In this document: piece by piece, positions 1 to 12,715 of the stretch
Layout: every line of letters begins with the position of its first letter
How positions within the stretch are numbered: position 1 is the stretch's first letter
Assembly: GCF_958295425.1 (NCBI RefSeq)
Contig: NW_026704062.1
Span: 62,001 to 126,000 of the forward strand
Reading direction: 5' to 3'
DNA length: 64,000 nt
From: Solea solea
Lineage: Eukaryota; Chordata; Actinopteri; Pleuronectiformes; Soleidae
Translations under genes and position numbers: made by a program
The notes under the pieces: model-generated
Databases searched by the model: none
The model's input: the letters and a program-made list of their open reading frames with translations, nothing else
Told to the model about the DNA's origin: nothing

Positions 1-280
1 GTGGGAGAATTTATGTTGCACTTTGTTTAATTTAAGAGGAAAAAGGAAATAATTGTTAAAAATGTATATTTTCCAGAACATTGTAAGAACAACCTTTTTC
101 TTGTTTATTGTTTCAAAAGGTTTTTCACCTACGTACCTGCTTACCTGAAACCTTAAAATCACAAAATAAAAGAAGATAAGAGGAAAAGAAAAGTGTGGTT
201 ATTGAGTGAAGTCCAGCAACTCTGGGTAGATGTCCAACTCCTTCAAGTGGAGATTGCACAAAGAAGGGGAGAACTTGACA
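1..280 (+). mobile_element. 3' part of a BEL/Pao LTR (same family as element B), cut by the window edge
   Basis: These 280 bases match positions 34701-34980 of element B's 3' LTR without a visible difference, so they are the last 280 bp of an 816-bp LTR. The piece ends in the same TTGACA and is followed by the same satellite junction (AAAACACATCC) as element B. It contains the LTR polyadenylation signal AATAAA at 165-170. The shared junction means it is a duplicated copy of the same insertion, not an independent one. Whether a whole element or a solo LTR lies to the left cannot be seen. Confidence 0.93.
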
Positions 281-849
281 AAAACACATCCAAACAGTGA
301 AATCATTGCAAAATCAAACACTGGCGGCATATAACTATATCTTATAAGATTTTAACTTTATTTGTGAGGTTTATGTTATGCGACAGTAGAAAATTGAAAA
401 AAATCAGAAAACAGCCGTATACTTGCTGAATGTGCACAAAACAGACACAAATAGAAAAACACATCCAAACAGTGAAATCATTGCAAAATCAAACACTGAG
501 GGTAAATAACTATATCTTATAAGATTTTAACTTTATTTGTGACGTTTATGTTATGGGACAGTAGAAAATTGAAAAAAATCAGAAAACAGCCGTATACTTG
601 CTGAATGTGCACAAAAACAGACACAAATAGAAAAACACATCCAAACAGTGAAATCAGCGAAAATCAAACACTGGCGGCATATAACTATATCTTATAAGAT
701 GTTAACTTTATTTGTGAGGTTTATGTTATGGGACAGTAGAAAATTGAAAAAAATCAGAAAACAGCCGTATATTTGCTGAATGTGCACAAAAACAGACACA
801 AATAGAAAAACACATCCAAACAGTGAAATCATTGCAAAATCAAACACTG

Positions 850-3760
850 AGGTTACAGAAGTATATCTTATAAGATGTTAACTTTATTTGTGAGGTTTAT
901 GTTATGGAACAGTAGAAAATTGAAAAAAATCTGAAAACAGCCGTATACTTGCTGAATGTGCACAAACACAGACACACATAGAAAAACACATCCAAACAGT
1001 GAAATCATTGCAAAATCAAACACTGAGGTTACAGAAGTATATCTTATGAGATGTTAACTTTATTTATGAGGTTTATGTTATGGAACAGTAGAAAATTGAA
1101 AAAAATCAGAAAACAGCCGTATACTTGCTGAATGGGCACAAAAACAGACACAAATAGAAAAACACATCCAAACAGTGAAATCATTGCAAAATCAAACACT
1201 GAAGGCATATAACTATATCTTATAAGATGTTAACTTTATTTATGAGGTTTATGTTACGGGACAATAGAAAATTGAAAAAAATCAGAAAACAGCCGTATAC
1301 TTGCTGAATGTGCACAACAAAAGACACAAATAGAAAAACACATCCAAACAGTGAAATCATTGCAAAATCAAACACTGAAGGCATATAACTATATCTTATA
1401 AGATTTTAACTTTATTTGTGAGGTTTATGTTATGGGACAGTAGAAAATTGAAAAAAATCAGAAAACAGCCGTATATTTGCTGAATGTGCACAAAAACAGA
1501 CACAAATAGAAAAACACATCCAAACAGTGAAATCATTGCAAAATCAAACACTGAAGGCATATAACTATATCTTATAAGATTTTAACTTTATTTGTGAGGT
1601 TTATGTTACGGGACAGTAGAAAATTGAAAAAAATCAGAAAACAGCCGTATACTTGCTGAATGCGCACAAAAACAGACACAAATAGAAAAACACATCCAAA
1701 CAGTGAAATCATTGCAAAATCAAACACTGAGGTTACAGAAGTATATCTTATAAGATGTTAACTTTATTTGTGAGGTTTATGTTATGGGACAGTAGAAAAT
1801 TGAAAAAAATCAGAAAACAGCCGTATACTTGCTGAATGCGCACAAAAACAGACACAAATAGAAAAACACATCCAAACAGTGAAATCATTGCAAAATCAAA
1901 CACTGAGGTTACAGAAGTATATCTTATAAGATGTTAACTTTATTTGTGAGGTTTATGTTATGGAACAGTAGAAAATTGAAAAAAATCTGAAAACAGCCGT
2001 ATACTTGCTGAATGTGCACAAACACAGACACACATAGAAAAACACATCCAAACAGTGCAATCATTGCAAAATCAAACACTGAGGTTACAGAAGTATATCT
2101 TATGAGATGTTAACTTTATTTATGAGGTTTATGTTATGGAACAGTAGAAAATTGAAAAAAATCAGAAAACAGCCGTATACTTGCTGAATGGGCACAAAAA
2201 CAGACACAAATAGAAAAACACATCCAAACAGTGAAATCATTGCAAAATCAAACACTGAAGGCATATAACTATATCTTATAAGATGTTAACTTTATTTATG
2301 AGGTTTATGTTACGTGACAATAGAAAATTGAAAAAAATCAGAAAACAGCCGTATACTTGCTGAATGTGCACAACAAAAGACACAAATAGAAAAACACATC
2401 CAAACAGTGAAATCATTGCAAAATCAAACACTGAAGGCATATAACTATATCTTATAAGATTTTAACTTTATTTGTGAGGTTTATGTTATGGGACAGTAGA
2501 AAATTGAAAAAAATCAGAAAACAGCCGTATATTTGCTGAATGTGCACAAAAACAGACACAAATAGAAAAACACATCCAAACAGTGAAATCATTGCAAAAT
2601 CAAACACTGAAGGCATATAACTATATCTTATAAGATTTTAACTTTATTTGTGAGGTTTATGTTACGGGACAGTAGAAAATTGAAAAAAATCAGAAAACAG
2701 CCGTATACTTGCTGAATGCGCACAAAAACAGACACAAATAGAAAAACACATCCAAACAGTGAAATCATTGCAAAATCAAACACTGAGGTTACAGAAGTAT
2801 ATCTTATAAGATGTTAACTTTATTTGTGAGGTTTATGTTATGGGACAGTAGAAAATTGAAAAAAATCAGAAAACAGCCGTATACTTGCTGAATGCGCACA
2901 AAAACAGACACAAATAGAAAAACACATCCAAACAGTGAAATCATTGCAAAATCAAACACTGAGGTTACAGAAGTATATCTTATAAGATGTTAACTTTATT
3001 TGTGAGGTTTATGTTATGGAACAGTAGAAAATTGAAAAAAATCTGAAAACAGCCGTATACTTGCTGAATGTGCACAAACACAGACACACATAGAAAAACA
3101 CATCCAAACAGTGAAATCATTGCAAAATCAAACACTGAGGTTACAGAAGTATATCTTATGAGATGCTAACTTTATTTATGAGGTTTATGTTATGGAACAG
3201 TAGAAAATTGAAAAAAATCAGAAAACAGCCGTATACTTGCTGAATGGGCACAAAAACAGACACAAATAGAAAAACACATCCAAACAGTGAAATCATTGCA
3301 AAATCAAACACTGAAGGCATATAACTATATCTTATAAGATGTTAACTTTATTTATGAGGTTTATGTTACGGGACAATAGAAAATTGAAAAAAATCAGAAA
3401 ACAGCCGTATACTTGCTGAATGTGCACAACAAAAGACACAAATAGAAAAACACATCCAAACAGTGAAATCATTGCAAAATCAAACACTGAAGGCATATAA
3501 CTATATCTTATAAGATTTTAACTTTATTTGTGAGGTTTATGTTATGGGACAGTAGAAAATTGAAAAAAATCAGAAAACAGCCGTATATTTGCTGAATGTG
3601 CACAAAAACAGACACAAATAGAAAAACACATCCAAACAGTGAAATCATTGCAAAATCAAACACTGAAGGCATATAACTATATCTTATAAGATTTTAACTT
3701 TATTTGTGAGGTTTATGTTACGGGACAGTAGAAAATTGAAAAAAATCAGAAAACAGCCGT
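850..3760. repeat. Higher-order repeat: six-monomer (1,056-bp) unit, about 2.7 copies
   Basis: The marker AAATCTGAAAACAGCC occurs at 931, 1987 and 3043, exactly 1,056 bp apart. The monomer variants keep the same order in each copy: TTATGAGATG monomer, GAATGGGCAC, TTACGGGACAATAG with ACAACAAAAGAC, then TTACGGGACAGTAG. Single differences between copies (for example CGTGACAA near 2313 against CGGGACAA) show independent mutation after duplication. The block ends near 3,760, where the copies stop matching. Confidence 0.85.
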
Positions 3761-6700
3761 ATACTTGCTTAATGTGCACAACAAAAGACACAAATAGAAA
3801 AACACATCCAAACAGTGAAATCATTGCAAAATCAAACACTGAAGGCATATAACTATATCTTATAAGATTTTAACTTTATTTGTGAGGTTTATGTTATGGG
3901 ACAGTAGAAAATTGAAAAAAATCAGAAAACAGCCGTATACTTGCTGAATGTGCACAACAAAAGACACAAATAGAAAAACACATCCAAACAGTGAAATCAT
4001 TGCAAAATCAAACACTGAGGTTACAGAAGTATATCTTATAAGATGTTTACTTTATTTGTGAGGTTTATGTTATGGGACAGTAGAAAATTGAAAAAAATCA
4101 GAAAACAGCCGTATACTTGCTGAATGTGCACAACAAAAGACACAAATAGAAAAACACATCCAAACAGTGAAATCATTGCAAAATCAAACACTGAGGTTAC
4201 AGAAGTATATCTTATAAGATGTTAACTTTATTTGTGAGGTTTATGTTATGGAACAGTAGAAAATTGAAAAAAATCAGAAAACAGCCGTATACTTGCTGAA
4301 TGTGCACAAAAACAGACACAAATAGAAAAACACCTCCAAACAGTGAAATCATTGCAAAATCAAACACTGAAGGCATATAACTATATCTTATAAGATGTTA
4401 ACTTTATTTGTGAGGTTTATGTTATGGGACAGTAGAAAATTGAAAAAAATCAGAAAACAGCCGTATACTTGCTGAATGTGCACAAAAACAGACACAAATA
4501 GAAAAACACATCCAAACAGTGAAATCATTGCAAAATCAAACACTGAGGTTACAGAAGTATATCTTATAAGATGTTAACTTTATTTGTGAGGTTTATGTTA
4601 TGGGACAGTAGAAAATTGAAAAAAATCAGAAAACAGCCGTATACTTGCTGAATGTGCACAAAAACAGACACAAATAGAAAAACACATGCAAACAGTGAAA
4701 TCATTGCAAAATCAAACACTGAGGTTACAGAAGTATATCTTATAAGATGTTAACTTTATTTGTGAGGTTTATGTTATGGGACAGTAGAAAATTGAAAAAA
4801 ATCAGAAAACAGCCGTATACTTGCTGAATGTGCACAAAAACAGACACAAATAGAAAAACACATCCAAACAGTGAAATCATTGCAAAATCAAACACTGAAG
4901 GCATATAACTATATCTTATAAGATTTTAACTTTATTTGTGAGGTTTATGTAACGGGACAGTAGAAAATTGAAAAAAATCATAAAAACAGCCGTATACTTG
5001 CTGAATGTGCACAAAAACAGACACAAATAGAAAAACACATCCAAACAGTGAAATCATTGCAAAATCAAACACTGAAGGCATATAACTATATCTTATAAGA
5101 TTTTAACTTTATTTGTGAGGTTTATGTTACGGGACAGTAGAAAATTGAAAAAAATCAGAAAACAGCCGTATACTTGCTTAATGTGCACAACAAAAGACAC
5201 AAATAGAAAAACACATCCAAACAGTGAAATCATTGCAAAATCAAACACTGAAGGCATATAACTATATCTTATAAGATTTTAACTTTATTTGTGAGGTTTA
5301 TGTTATGGGACAGTAGAAAATTGAAAAAAATCAGAAAACAGCCGTATACTTGCTGAATGTGCACAACAAAAGACACAAATAGAAAAACACATCCAAACAG
5401 TGAAATCATTGCAAAATCAAACACTGAGGTTACAGAAGTATATCTTATAAGATGTTTACTTTATTTGTGAGGTTTATGTTATGGGACAGTAGAAAATTGA
5501 AAAAAATCAGAAAACAGCCGTATACTTGCTGAATGTGCACAAAAACAGACACACATAGAAAAACACATCCAAACAGTGAAATCATTGCAAAATCAAACAC
5601 TGAGGTTACAGAAGTATATCTTATAAGATGTTAACTTTATTTGTGAGGTTTATGTTATGGGACAGTAGAAAATTGAAAAAAATCAGAAAACAGCCGTATA
5701 CTTGCTGAATGTGCACAAAAACAGACACAAATAGAAAAACACATCCAAACAGTGAAATCATTGCAAAATCAAACACTGAGGTTACAGAAGTATATCTTAT
5801 AAGATGTTAACTTTATTTGTGAGGTTTATGTTATGGGACAGTAGAAAATTGAAAAAAATCAGAAAACAGCCGTATACTTGCTGAATGCGCACAAAAACAG
5901 ACACAAATAGAAAAACACATCCAAACAGTGAAATCATTGCAAAATCAAACACTGAGGTTACAGAAGTATATCTTATAAGATGTTAACTTTATTTGTGAGG
6001 TTTATGTAATGGAACAGTAGAAAATTGAAAAAAATCAGAAAACAGCCGTATACTTGCTGAATGTGCACAAAAACAGACACCAATAGAAAAACACATCCAA
6101 ACAGTGAAATCATTGCAAAATCAAACACTGAAGGCATATAACTATATCTTATAAGATTTTAACTTTATTTGTGAGGTTTATGTTAACTGACAGTAGAAAA
6201 TTGATAAAAATCAGAAAACAGCCGTATACTTGCTGAATGCGCACAAAAACAGACACAAATAGAAAAACACATCCAAACAGTGAAATCATTGCAAAATCAA
6301 ACACTGAGGTTACAGAAGTATATCTTATAAGATGTTAACTTTATTTGTGAGGTTTATGTTATGGGACAGTAGAAAATTAAAAAAAATCAGAAAACAGCCG
6401 TATACTTGCTGAATGCGCACAAAAACAGACACAAATAGAAAAACACATCCAAACAGTGAAATCATTGCAAAATCAAACACTGAAGGCATATAACTATATC
6501 TTATAAGATGTTAACTTTATTTATGAGGTTAATGTTACGGGACAATAGAAAATTGAAAAAAATCAGAAAACAGCCGTATACTTGCTGAATGTGCACAAAA
6601 ACAGACACAGATAGAAAAACACATCCAAACAGTGAAATCATTGCAAAATCAAACACTGAGGTCACATAAGTATATCTTATGAGATGTTAACTTTATTTGT

Positions 6701-8150
6701 GAGGTTTATGTTATGGAACAGTAGAAAATTGAAAAAAATCAGAAAACAGCCGTATACTTGCTTAATGTGCACAACAAAAGACACAAATAGAAAAACACAT
6801 CCAAACAGTGAAATCATTGCAAAATCAAACACTGAAGGCATATAACTATATCTTATAAGATTTTAACTTTATTTGTGAGGTTTATGTTATGGGACAGTAG
6901 AAAATTGAAAAAAATCAGAAAACAGCCGTATACTTGCTGAATGTGCACAACAAAAGACACAAATAGAAAAACACATCCAAACAGTGAAATCATTGCAAAA
7001 TCAAACACTGAGGTTACAGAAGTATATCTTATAAGATGTTTACTTTATTTGTGAGGTTTATGTTATGGGACAGTAGAAAATTGAAAAAAATCAGAAAACA
7101 GCCGTATACTTGCTGAATGTGCACAACAAAAGACACAAATAGAAAAACACATCCAAACAGTGAAATCATTGCAAAATCAAACACTGAGGTTACAGAAGTA
7201 TATCTTATAAGATGTTAACTTTATTTGTGAGGTTTATGTTATGGAACAGTAGAAAATTGAAAAAAATCAGAAAACAGCCGTATACTTGCTGAATGTGCAC
7301 AAAAACAGACACAAATAGAAAAACACCTCCAAACAGTGAAATCATTGCAAAATCAAACACTGAAGGCATATAACTATATCTTATAAGATGTTAACTTTAT
7401 TTGTGAGGTTTATGTTATGGGACAGTAGAAAATTGAAAAAAATCAGAAAACAGCCGTATACTTGCTGAATGTGCACAAAAACAGACACAAATAGAAAAAC
7501 ACATCCAAACAGTGAAATCATTGCAAAATCAAACACTGAGGTTACAGAAGTATATCTTATAAGATGTTAACTTTATTTGTGAGGTTTATGTTATGGGACA
7601 GTAGAAAATTGAAAAAAATCAGAAAACAGCCGTATACTTGCTGAATGTGCACAAAAACAGACACAAATAGAAAAACACATGCAAACAGTGAAATCATTGC
7701 AAAATCAAACACTGAGGTTACAGAAGTATATCTTATAAGATGTTAACTTTATTTGTGAGGTTTATGTTATGGGACAGTAGAAAATTGAAAAAAATCAGAA
7801 AACAGCCGTATACTTGCTGAATGTGCACAAAAACAGACACAAATAGAAAAACACATCCAAACAGTGAAATCATTGCAAAATCAAACACTGAAGGCATATA
7901 ACTATATCTTATAAGATTTTAACTTTATTTGTGAGGTTTATGTAACGGGACAGTAGAAAATTGAAAAAAATCATAAAAACAGCCGTATACTTGCTGAATG
8001 TGCACAAAAACAGACACAAATAGAAAAACACATCCAAACAGTGAAATCATTGCAAAATCAAACACTGAAGGCATATAACTATATCTTATAAGATTTTAAC
8101 TTTATTTGTGAGGTTTATGTTACGGGACAGTAGAAAATTGAAAAAAATCA
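3761..8150. repeat. Higher-order repeat: ~1.4-kb block repeated 2,993 bp away
   Basis: The rare variants CTTGCTTAATGTGC (3766 and 6759) and AATCATAAAAACAGCC (near 4977 and 7970) recur with a spacing of 2,993 bp, or 17 monomers. The block 3,761-5,160 matches 6,754-8,150 in the order of its variants, including the shared ACACCTCCAAACAG and ACACATGCAAACAG monomers. CTTGCTTAATG also occurs near 5175, about 1,408 bp (eight monomers) after the first, so an eight-monomer spacing is nested inside. Boundaries are approximate. Confidence 0.75.
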
Positions 8151-8929
8151 GAAAACAGCCGTATACTTGCTGAATGTGCACAACAAAAGACACAAATAGA
8201 AAAACACATCCAAACAGTGAAATCATTGCAAAATCAAACACTGAGGTTACAGAAGTATATCTTATAAGATGTTTACTTTATTTGTGAGGTTTATGTTATG
8301 GGACAGTAGAAAATTGAAAAAAATCAGAAAACAGCCGTATACTTGCTGAATGTGCACAAAAACAGACACACATAGAAAAACACATCCAAACAGTGAAATC
8401 ATTGCAAAATCAAACACTGAGGTTACAGAAGTATATCTTATAAGATGTTAACTTTATTTGTGAGGTTTATGTTATGGGACAGTAGAAAATTGAAAAAAAT
8501 CAGAAAACAGCCGTATACTTGCTGAATGTGCACAAAAACAGACACAAATAGAAAAACACATCCAAACAGTGAAATCATTGCAAAATCAAACACTGAAGGC
8601 ATATAACTATATCTTATAAGATGTTAACTTTATTTATGAGGTTTATGTTACGGGACAATAGAAAATTGAAAAAAATCAGAAACAGCCGTATACTTGCTGA
8701 ATGTGCACAACAAAAGACACAAATAGAAAAACACATCCAAACAGTGAAATCATTGCAAAATCAAACACTGAGGTTACAGAAGTATATCTTATAAGATGTT
8801 AACTTTATTTATGAGGTTTATGTTACGGGACAATAGAAAATTGAAAAAAATCAGAAAACAGCCGTATACTTGCTGAATGTGCACAACAAAAGACACAAAT
8901 AGAAAAACACATCCAAACAGTGAAATCAT

Positions 8930-10720
8930 TGCAAAATCAAACACTGAGGTTACAGAAGTATATCTTATAAGATGTTAACTTTATTTATGAGGTTTATGTT
9001 ACGGGACAATAGAAAATTGAAAAAAATCAGAAAACAGCCGTATACTTGCTGAATGTGCACAACAAAAGACACAAATAGAAAAACACATCCAAACAGTGAA
9101 ATCATTGCAAAATCAAACACTGAGGTTACAGAAGTATATCTTGTAAGATGTTAACTTTATTTGTGAGGTTTATGTTATGGGACAGTAGAAAATTGAAAAA
9201 AATCAGAAAACAGCCGTATACTTGCTGAATGTGCACAAAAACAGACACAAATAGAAAAACACATCCAAACAGTGAAATCATTGCAAAATCAAACACTGAA
9301 GGCATATAACTATATCTTATAAGATGTTAACTTTATTTGTGAGGTTTATGTTATGCGACAGTAGAAAATTGAAAAAAATCAGAAAACAGCCGTATACTTG
9401 CTGAATGTGCACAAAAACAGACACAAATAGAAAAACACATCCAAACAGTGAAATCATTGCAAAATCAAACACTGAAGGCATATAACTATATCTTATAAGA
9501 TGTTAACTTTATTTGTGAGGTTTATGTTATGGGACAGTAGAAAATTGAAAAAAATCAGAAAACAGCCGTATACTTGCTGAATGTGCACAAAAACAGACAC
9601 AAATAGAAAAACACATCCAAACAGTGAAATCATTGCAAAATCAAACACTGAAGGCATATAACTATATCTTATAAGATGTTAACTTTATTTATGAGGTTTA
9701 TGTTACGGGACAATAGAAAATTGAAAAAAATCAGAAAACAGCCGTATACTTGCTGAATGTGCACAAAAACAGACACAAATAGAAAAACACATCCAAACAG
9801 TGAAATCATTGCAAAATCAAACACTGAGGTTACAGAAGTATATCTTATAAGATGTTAACTTTATTTATGAGGTTTATGTTACGGGACAATAGAAAATTGA
9901 AAAAAATCAGAAAACAGCCGTATACTTGCTGAATGTGCACAACAAAAGACACAAATAGAAAAACACATCCAAACAGTGAAATCATTGCAAAATCAAACAC
10001 TGAGGTTACAGAAGTATATCTTGTAAGATGTTAACTTTATTTGTGAGGTTTATGTTATGGGACAGTAGAAAATTGAAAAAAATCAGAAAACAGCCGTATA
10101 CTTGCTGAATGTGCACAAAAACAGACACAAATAGAAAAACACATCCAAACAGTGAAATCATTGCAAAATCAAACACTGAAGGCATATAACTATATCTTAT
10201 AAGATGTTAACTTTATTTGTGAGGTTTATGTTATGCGACAGTAGAAAATTGAAAAAAATCAGAAAACAGCCGTATACTTGCTGAATGTGCACAAAAACAG
10301 ACACAAATAGAAAAACACATCCAAACAGTGAAATCATTGCAAAATCAAACACTGAAGGCATATAACTATATCTTATAAGATGTTAACTTTATTTGTGAGG
10401 TTTATGTTATGGGACAGTAGAAAATTGAAAAAAATCAGAAAACAGCCGTATACTTGCTGAATGTGCACAAAAACAGACACAAATAGAAAAACACATCCAA
10501 ACAGTGAAATCATTGCAAAATCAAACACTGAAGGCATATAACTATATCTTATAAGATGTTAACTTTATTTATGAGGTTTATGTTACGGGACAATAGAAAA
10601 TTGAAAAAAATCAGAAAACAGCCGTATACTTGCTGAATGTGCACAAAAACAGACACAAATAGAAAAACACATCCAAACAGTGAAATCATTGCAAAATCAA
10701 ACACTGAGGTTACAGAAGTA
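8930..10720. repeat. Higher-order repeat: five-monomer (880-bp) tandem duplication
   Basis: The rare variant TATATCTTGTAAGATG occurs only at about 9135 and 10015, 880 bp apart. The following monomers (TTATGCGACAG, then TTATGGGACAG, then TTACGGGACAATAG) have the same order in both copies. Boundaries were judged by eye. Confidence 0.8.
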
Positions 10721-12065
10721 TATCTTATAAGATGTTAACTTTATTTGTGAGGTTTATGTTATGGGACAGTAGAAAATTGAAAAAAATCAGAAAACAGCCG
10801 TATACTTGCTGAATGCGCACAAAAACAGACACAAATAGAAAAACACATCCAAACAGTGAAATCATTGCAAAATCAAACACTGAAGGCATATAACTATATC
10901 TTATAAGATTTTAACTTTATTTGTGAGGTTTATGTTATGGGACAGTAGAAAATTGAAAAAAATCAGAAAACAGCCGTATACTTGCTGAATGTGCACAAAC
11001 ACAGACACACATAGAAAAACACATCCAAACAGTGAAATCATTGCAAAATCAAACACTGAGGTTACAGAAGTATATCTTATGAGATGTTAACTTTATTTGT
11101 GAGGTTTATGTTATGGAACAGTAGAAAATTGAAAAAAATCAGAAAACAGCCGTATACTTGCTGAATGTGCACAAAAACAGACACAAATAGAAAAACACAT
11201 CCAAACAGTGAAATCATTGCAAAATCAAACACTGAGGTTATAGAAGTATATCTTATAAGATGTTAACTTTATTTCTGAGGTTTATGTTATGGGACAGTAG
11301 AAAATTGAAAAAAATCAGAAAACAGCCGTATACTTGCTGAATGTGCACAAAAACAGACACAAATAGAAAAACACATCCGAACAGTGAAATCATTGCAAAA
11401 TCAAACACTGAAGGCATATAACTATATCTTATAAGATGTTAACTTTATTTGTGAGGTTTATGTTATGGGACAGTAGAAAATTGAAAAAAATCAGAAAACA
11501 GCCGTATACTTGCTGAATGTGCACAAAAACAGACACAAATAGAAAAACACATCCAAACAGTGAAATCATTGCAAAATCAAACACTGAAGGCATATAACTA
11601 TATCTTAAAAGATTTTAACTTTATTTGTGAGGTTTATGTTATGGGACAGTAGAAAATTGAAAAAAATCAGAAAACAGCCGTATACTTGCTGAATGTGCAC
11701 AAAAACAGACACCAATAGAAAAACACATCCAAACAGTGAAATCATTGCAAAATCAAACACTGAAGGCATATAACTATATCTTATAAGATGTTAACTTTAT
11801 TTGTGAGGTTTATGTTATGGGACAGTAGAAAATTGAAAAAAATCAGAAAACAGCCGTATACTTGCTGAATGTGCACAAAAACAGACACAAATAGAAAAAC
11901 ACATCCAAACAGTGAAATCATTGCAAAATCAAACACTGAGGTTACAGAAGTATATCTTATAAGATGTTTACTTTATTTGTGAGGTTTATGTTATGGGACA
12001 GTAGAAAATTGAAAAAAATCAGAAACAGCCCAATACTTGCTGAATGTGCACAAACACAGACACAC

Positions 12066-12070
12066 ATAGA
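12066..12070. repeat. Target-site duplication ATAGA, left side of element A
   Basis: ATAGA here and at 16581-16585 flanks element A. Removing the element and one copy restores an intact monomer junction, CACACATAGAAAAACACATCC. Confidence 0.85.
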
Positions 12071-12451
12071 TATTATAGCAGCTCAGCCTCAAACTTCCGC
12101 TACTGAGGTTTCTGACTCCGGATGACCTGGTTGACGCGCTTTGCCTTGGCGATCGCTCTTTTGTACTCTGATTGAATGTCCACGCTGTTCGTTTCGTTGC
12201 AATATATTGGTTTATTGCTGTGCGTTTCCTTTGCATAATGAAATTCCTTCAAACAATCCACAACCATTCATGAGTAGCGCCTCCGCGGTACAGCGGTCGA
12301 AAACCGTTTGCCCTTCCGGTTCACAAACCTGACAATGACAGTGATAGTGCCACCTATATACACCTGAGCTCCCCCCTCTGAGAGCACAGCGACCCCACAC
12401 ACACATTGAGTGAATTACACCAAACCTCATAACACACATTCGGCTCCTATA
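12071..12451 (-). repeat. Element A 3' LTR (sense is minus strand)
   Basis: This 381-bp stretch matches 16200-16580 at an offset of 4,129 with no difference seen. In sense orientation it begins TATAGGAGCC and ends GCTATAATA, so it lacks the usual TG...CA ends. The polyadenylation signal AATAAA (minus strand) lies at 12211-12216, and a TATA-like TATATAGG lies at 12353-12360. Confidence 0.93.
12211..12216 (-). promoter_or_regulatory. Polyadenylation signal AATAAA in the element A 3' LTR
   Basis: The plus strand reads TTTATT, so the element's sense strand reads AATAAA. It lies about 140 bp downstream of the TATA-like box, a plausible position for the end of the R region. The matching signal in the 5' LTR is at 16340-16345. 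Confidence 0.6.
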
Positions 12452-12559
12452 CACCGGCCCCTAATTGTTAATGGCAGCCTGACATAACAATTCAAACACA
12501 ACAAGACAGGAGCAAATAATGTGTTGATACAGTTACATTAAAGTGCAGTACAGACAAAT
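12452..12559 (-). other. Element A 3' untranslated tail and polypurine tract
   Basis: Non-coding stretch between the integrase remnant stop codon and the 3' LTR. In sense, the bases directly before the LTR read TTAGGGGCCGGTG, a purine-rich run that could prime plus-strand DNA synthesis. Nothing else is recognisable here. Confidence 0.55.
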
Positions 12560-12715
12560 CTATATTCCATGTACCAAACAAAGTTTCGTCACTGGCCTTT
12601 CAATAATGTTGGCCCTTGTCTGTAACCTCACGGAACGCACCAGCCCTTGTTTATCTGGAAAAACCTCCAGAACCCTGCCAAGCAGCCATGAGAGGTTCCA
12701 GGCCATAGCATCCTC
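12560..12715 (-). pseudogene. Integrase C-terminal remnant, out of frame with gag-protease
   Basis: Read on the minus strand from 12715, 51 codons and a TAG stop (12562-12560) contain LLGRVLEVFPDKQGLVRSV and, near the end, RPVTKLCLV. This is the pattern of the BEL/Pao integrase C-terminal tail: a GRV motif, then PD.KGLVR, then RPV.KL at the protein's end. It is all that remains of pol downstream of protease. The chimeric frame (12651-15746) runs through the same bases in another phase and stops inside it at 12653-12651, giving about 20 meaningless C-terminal residues there. The remnant starts immediately after the captured coiled coil, so the breakpoint lies at about 12716-12725. Confidence 0.75.

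Larger units (their letters stand above)
281..12070. repeat. Satellite array 1, ~176-bp monomers
   Basis: Head-to-tail tandem array. Each monomer can be recognised by the string AAAACACATCCAAACAGTG, a short variable block after CACTGA, the 12-bp palindrome ATCTTATAAGAT, TTTATTTGTGAGG, GACAGTAGAAAATTG and ACAGCCGTATACTTGCTGAATG. The period comes from recurring rare variants (for example AAATCTGAAAAC at 931, 1987 and 3043, which are 1,056 bp or six monomers apart). Monomers differ by a few substitutions and by 1-bp indels in the A-run of ACAAAAACAGAC (175 against 176 bp). I see no gene in this stretch. The left edge is the LTR fragment; the right edge is the ATAGA target duplication of element A. 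Confidence 0.97.

Noticed and set aside
281..12065. CRISPR-like array
   Set aside because: There are no unique spacers. The whole ~176-bp unit repeats head to tail, as in a eukaryotic satellite.
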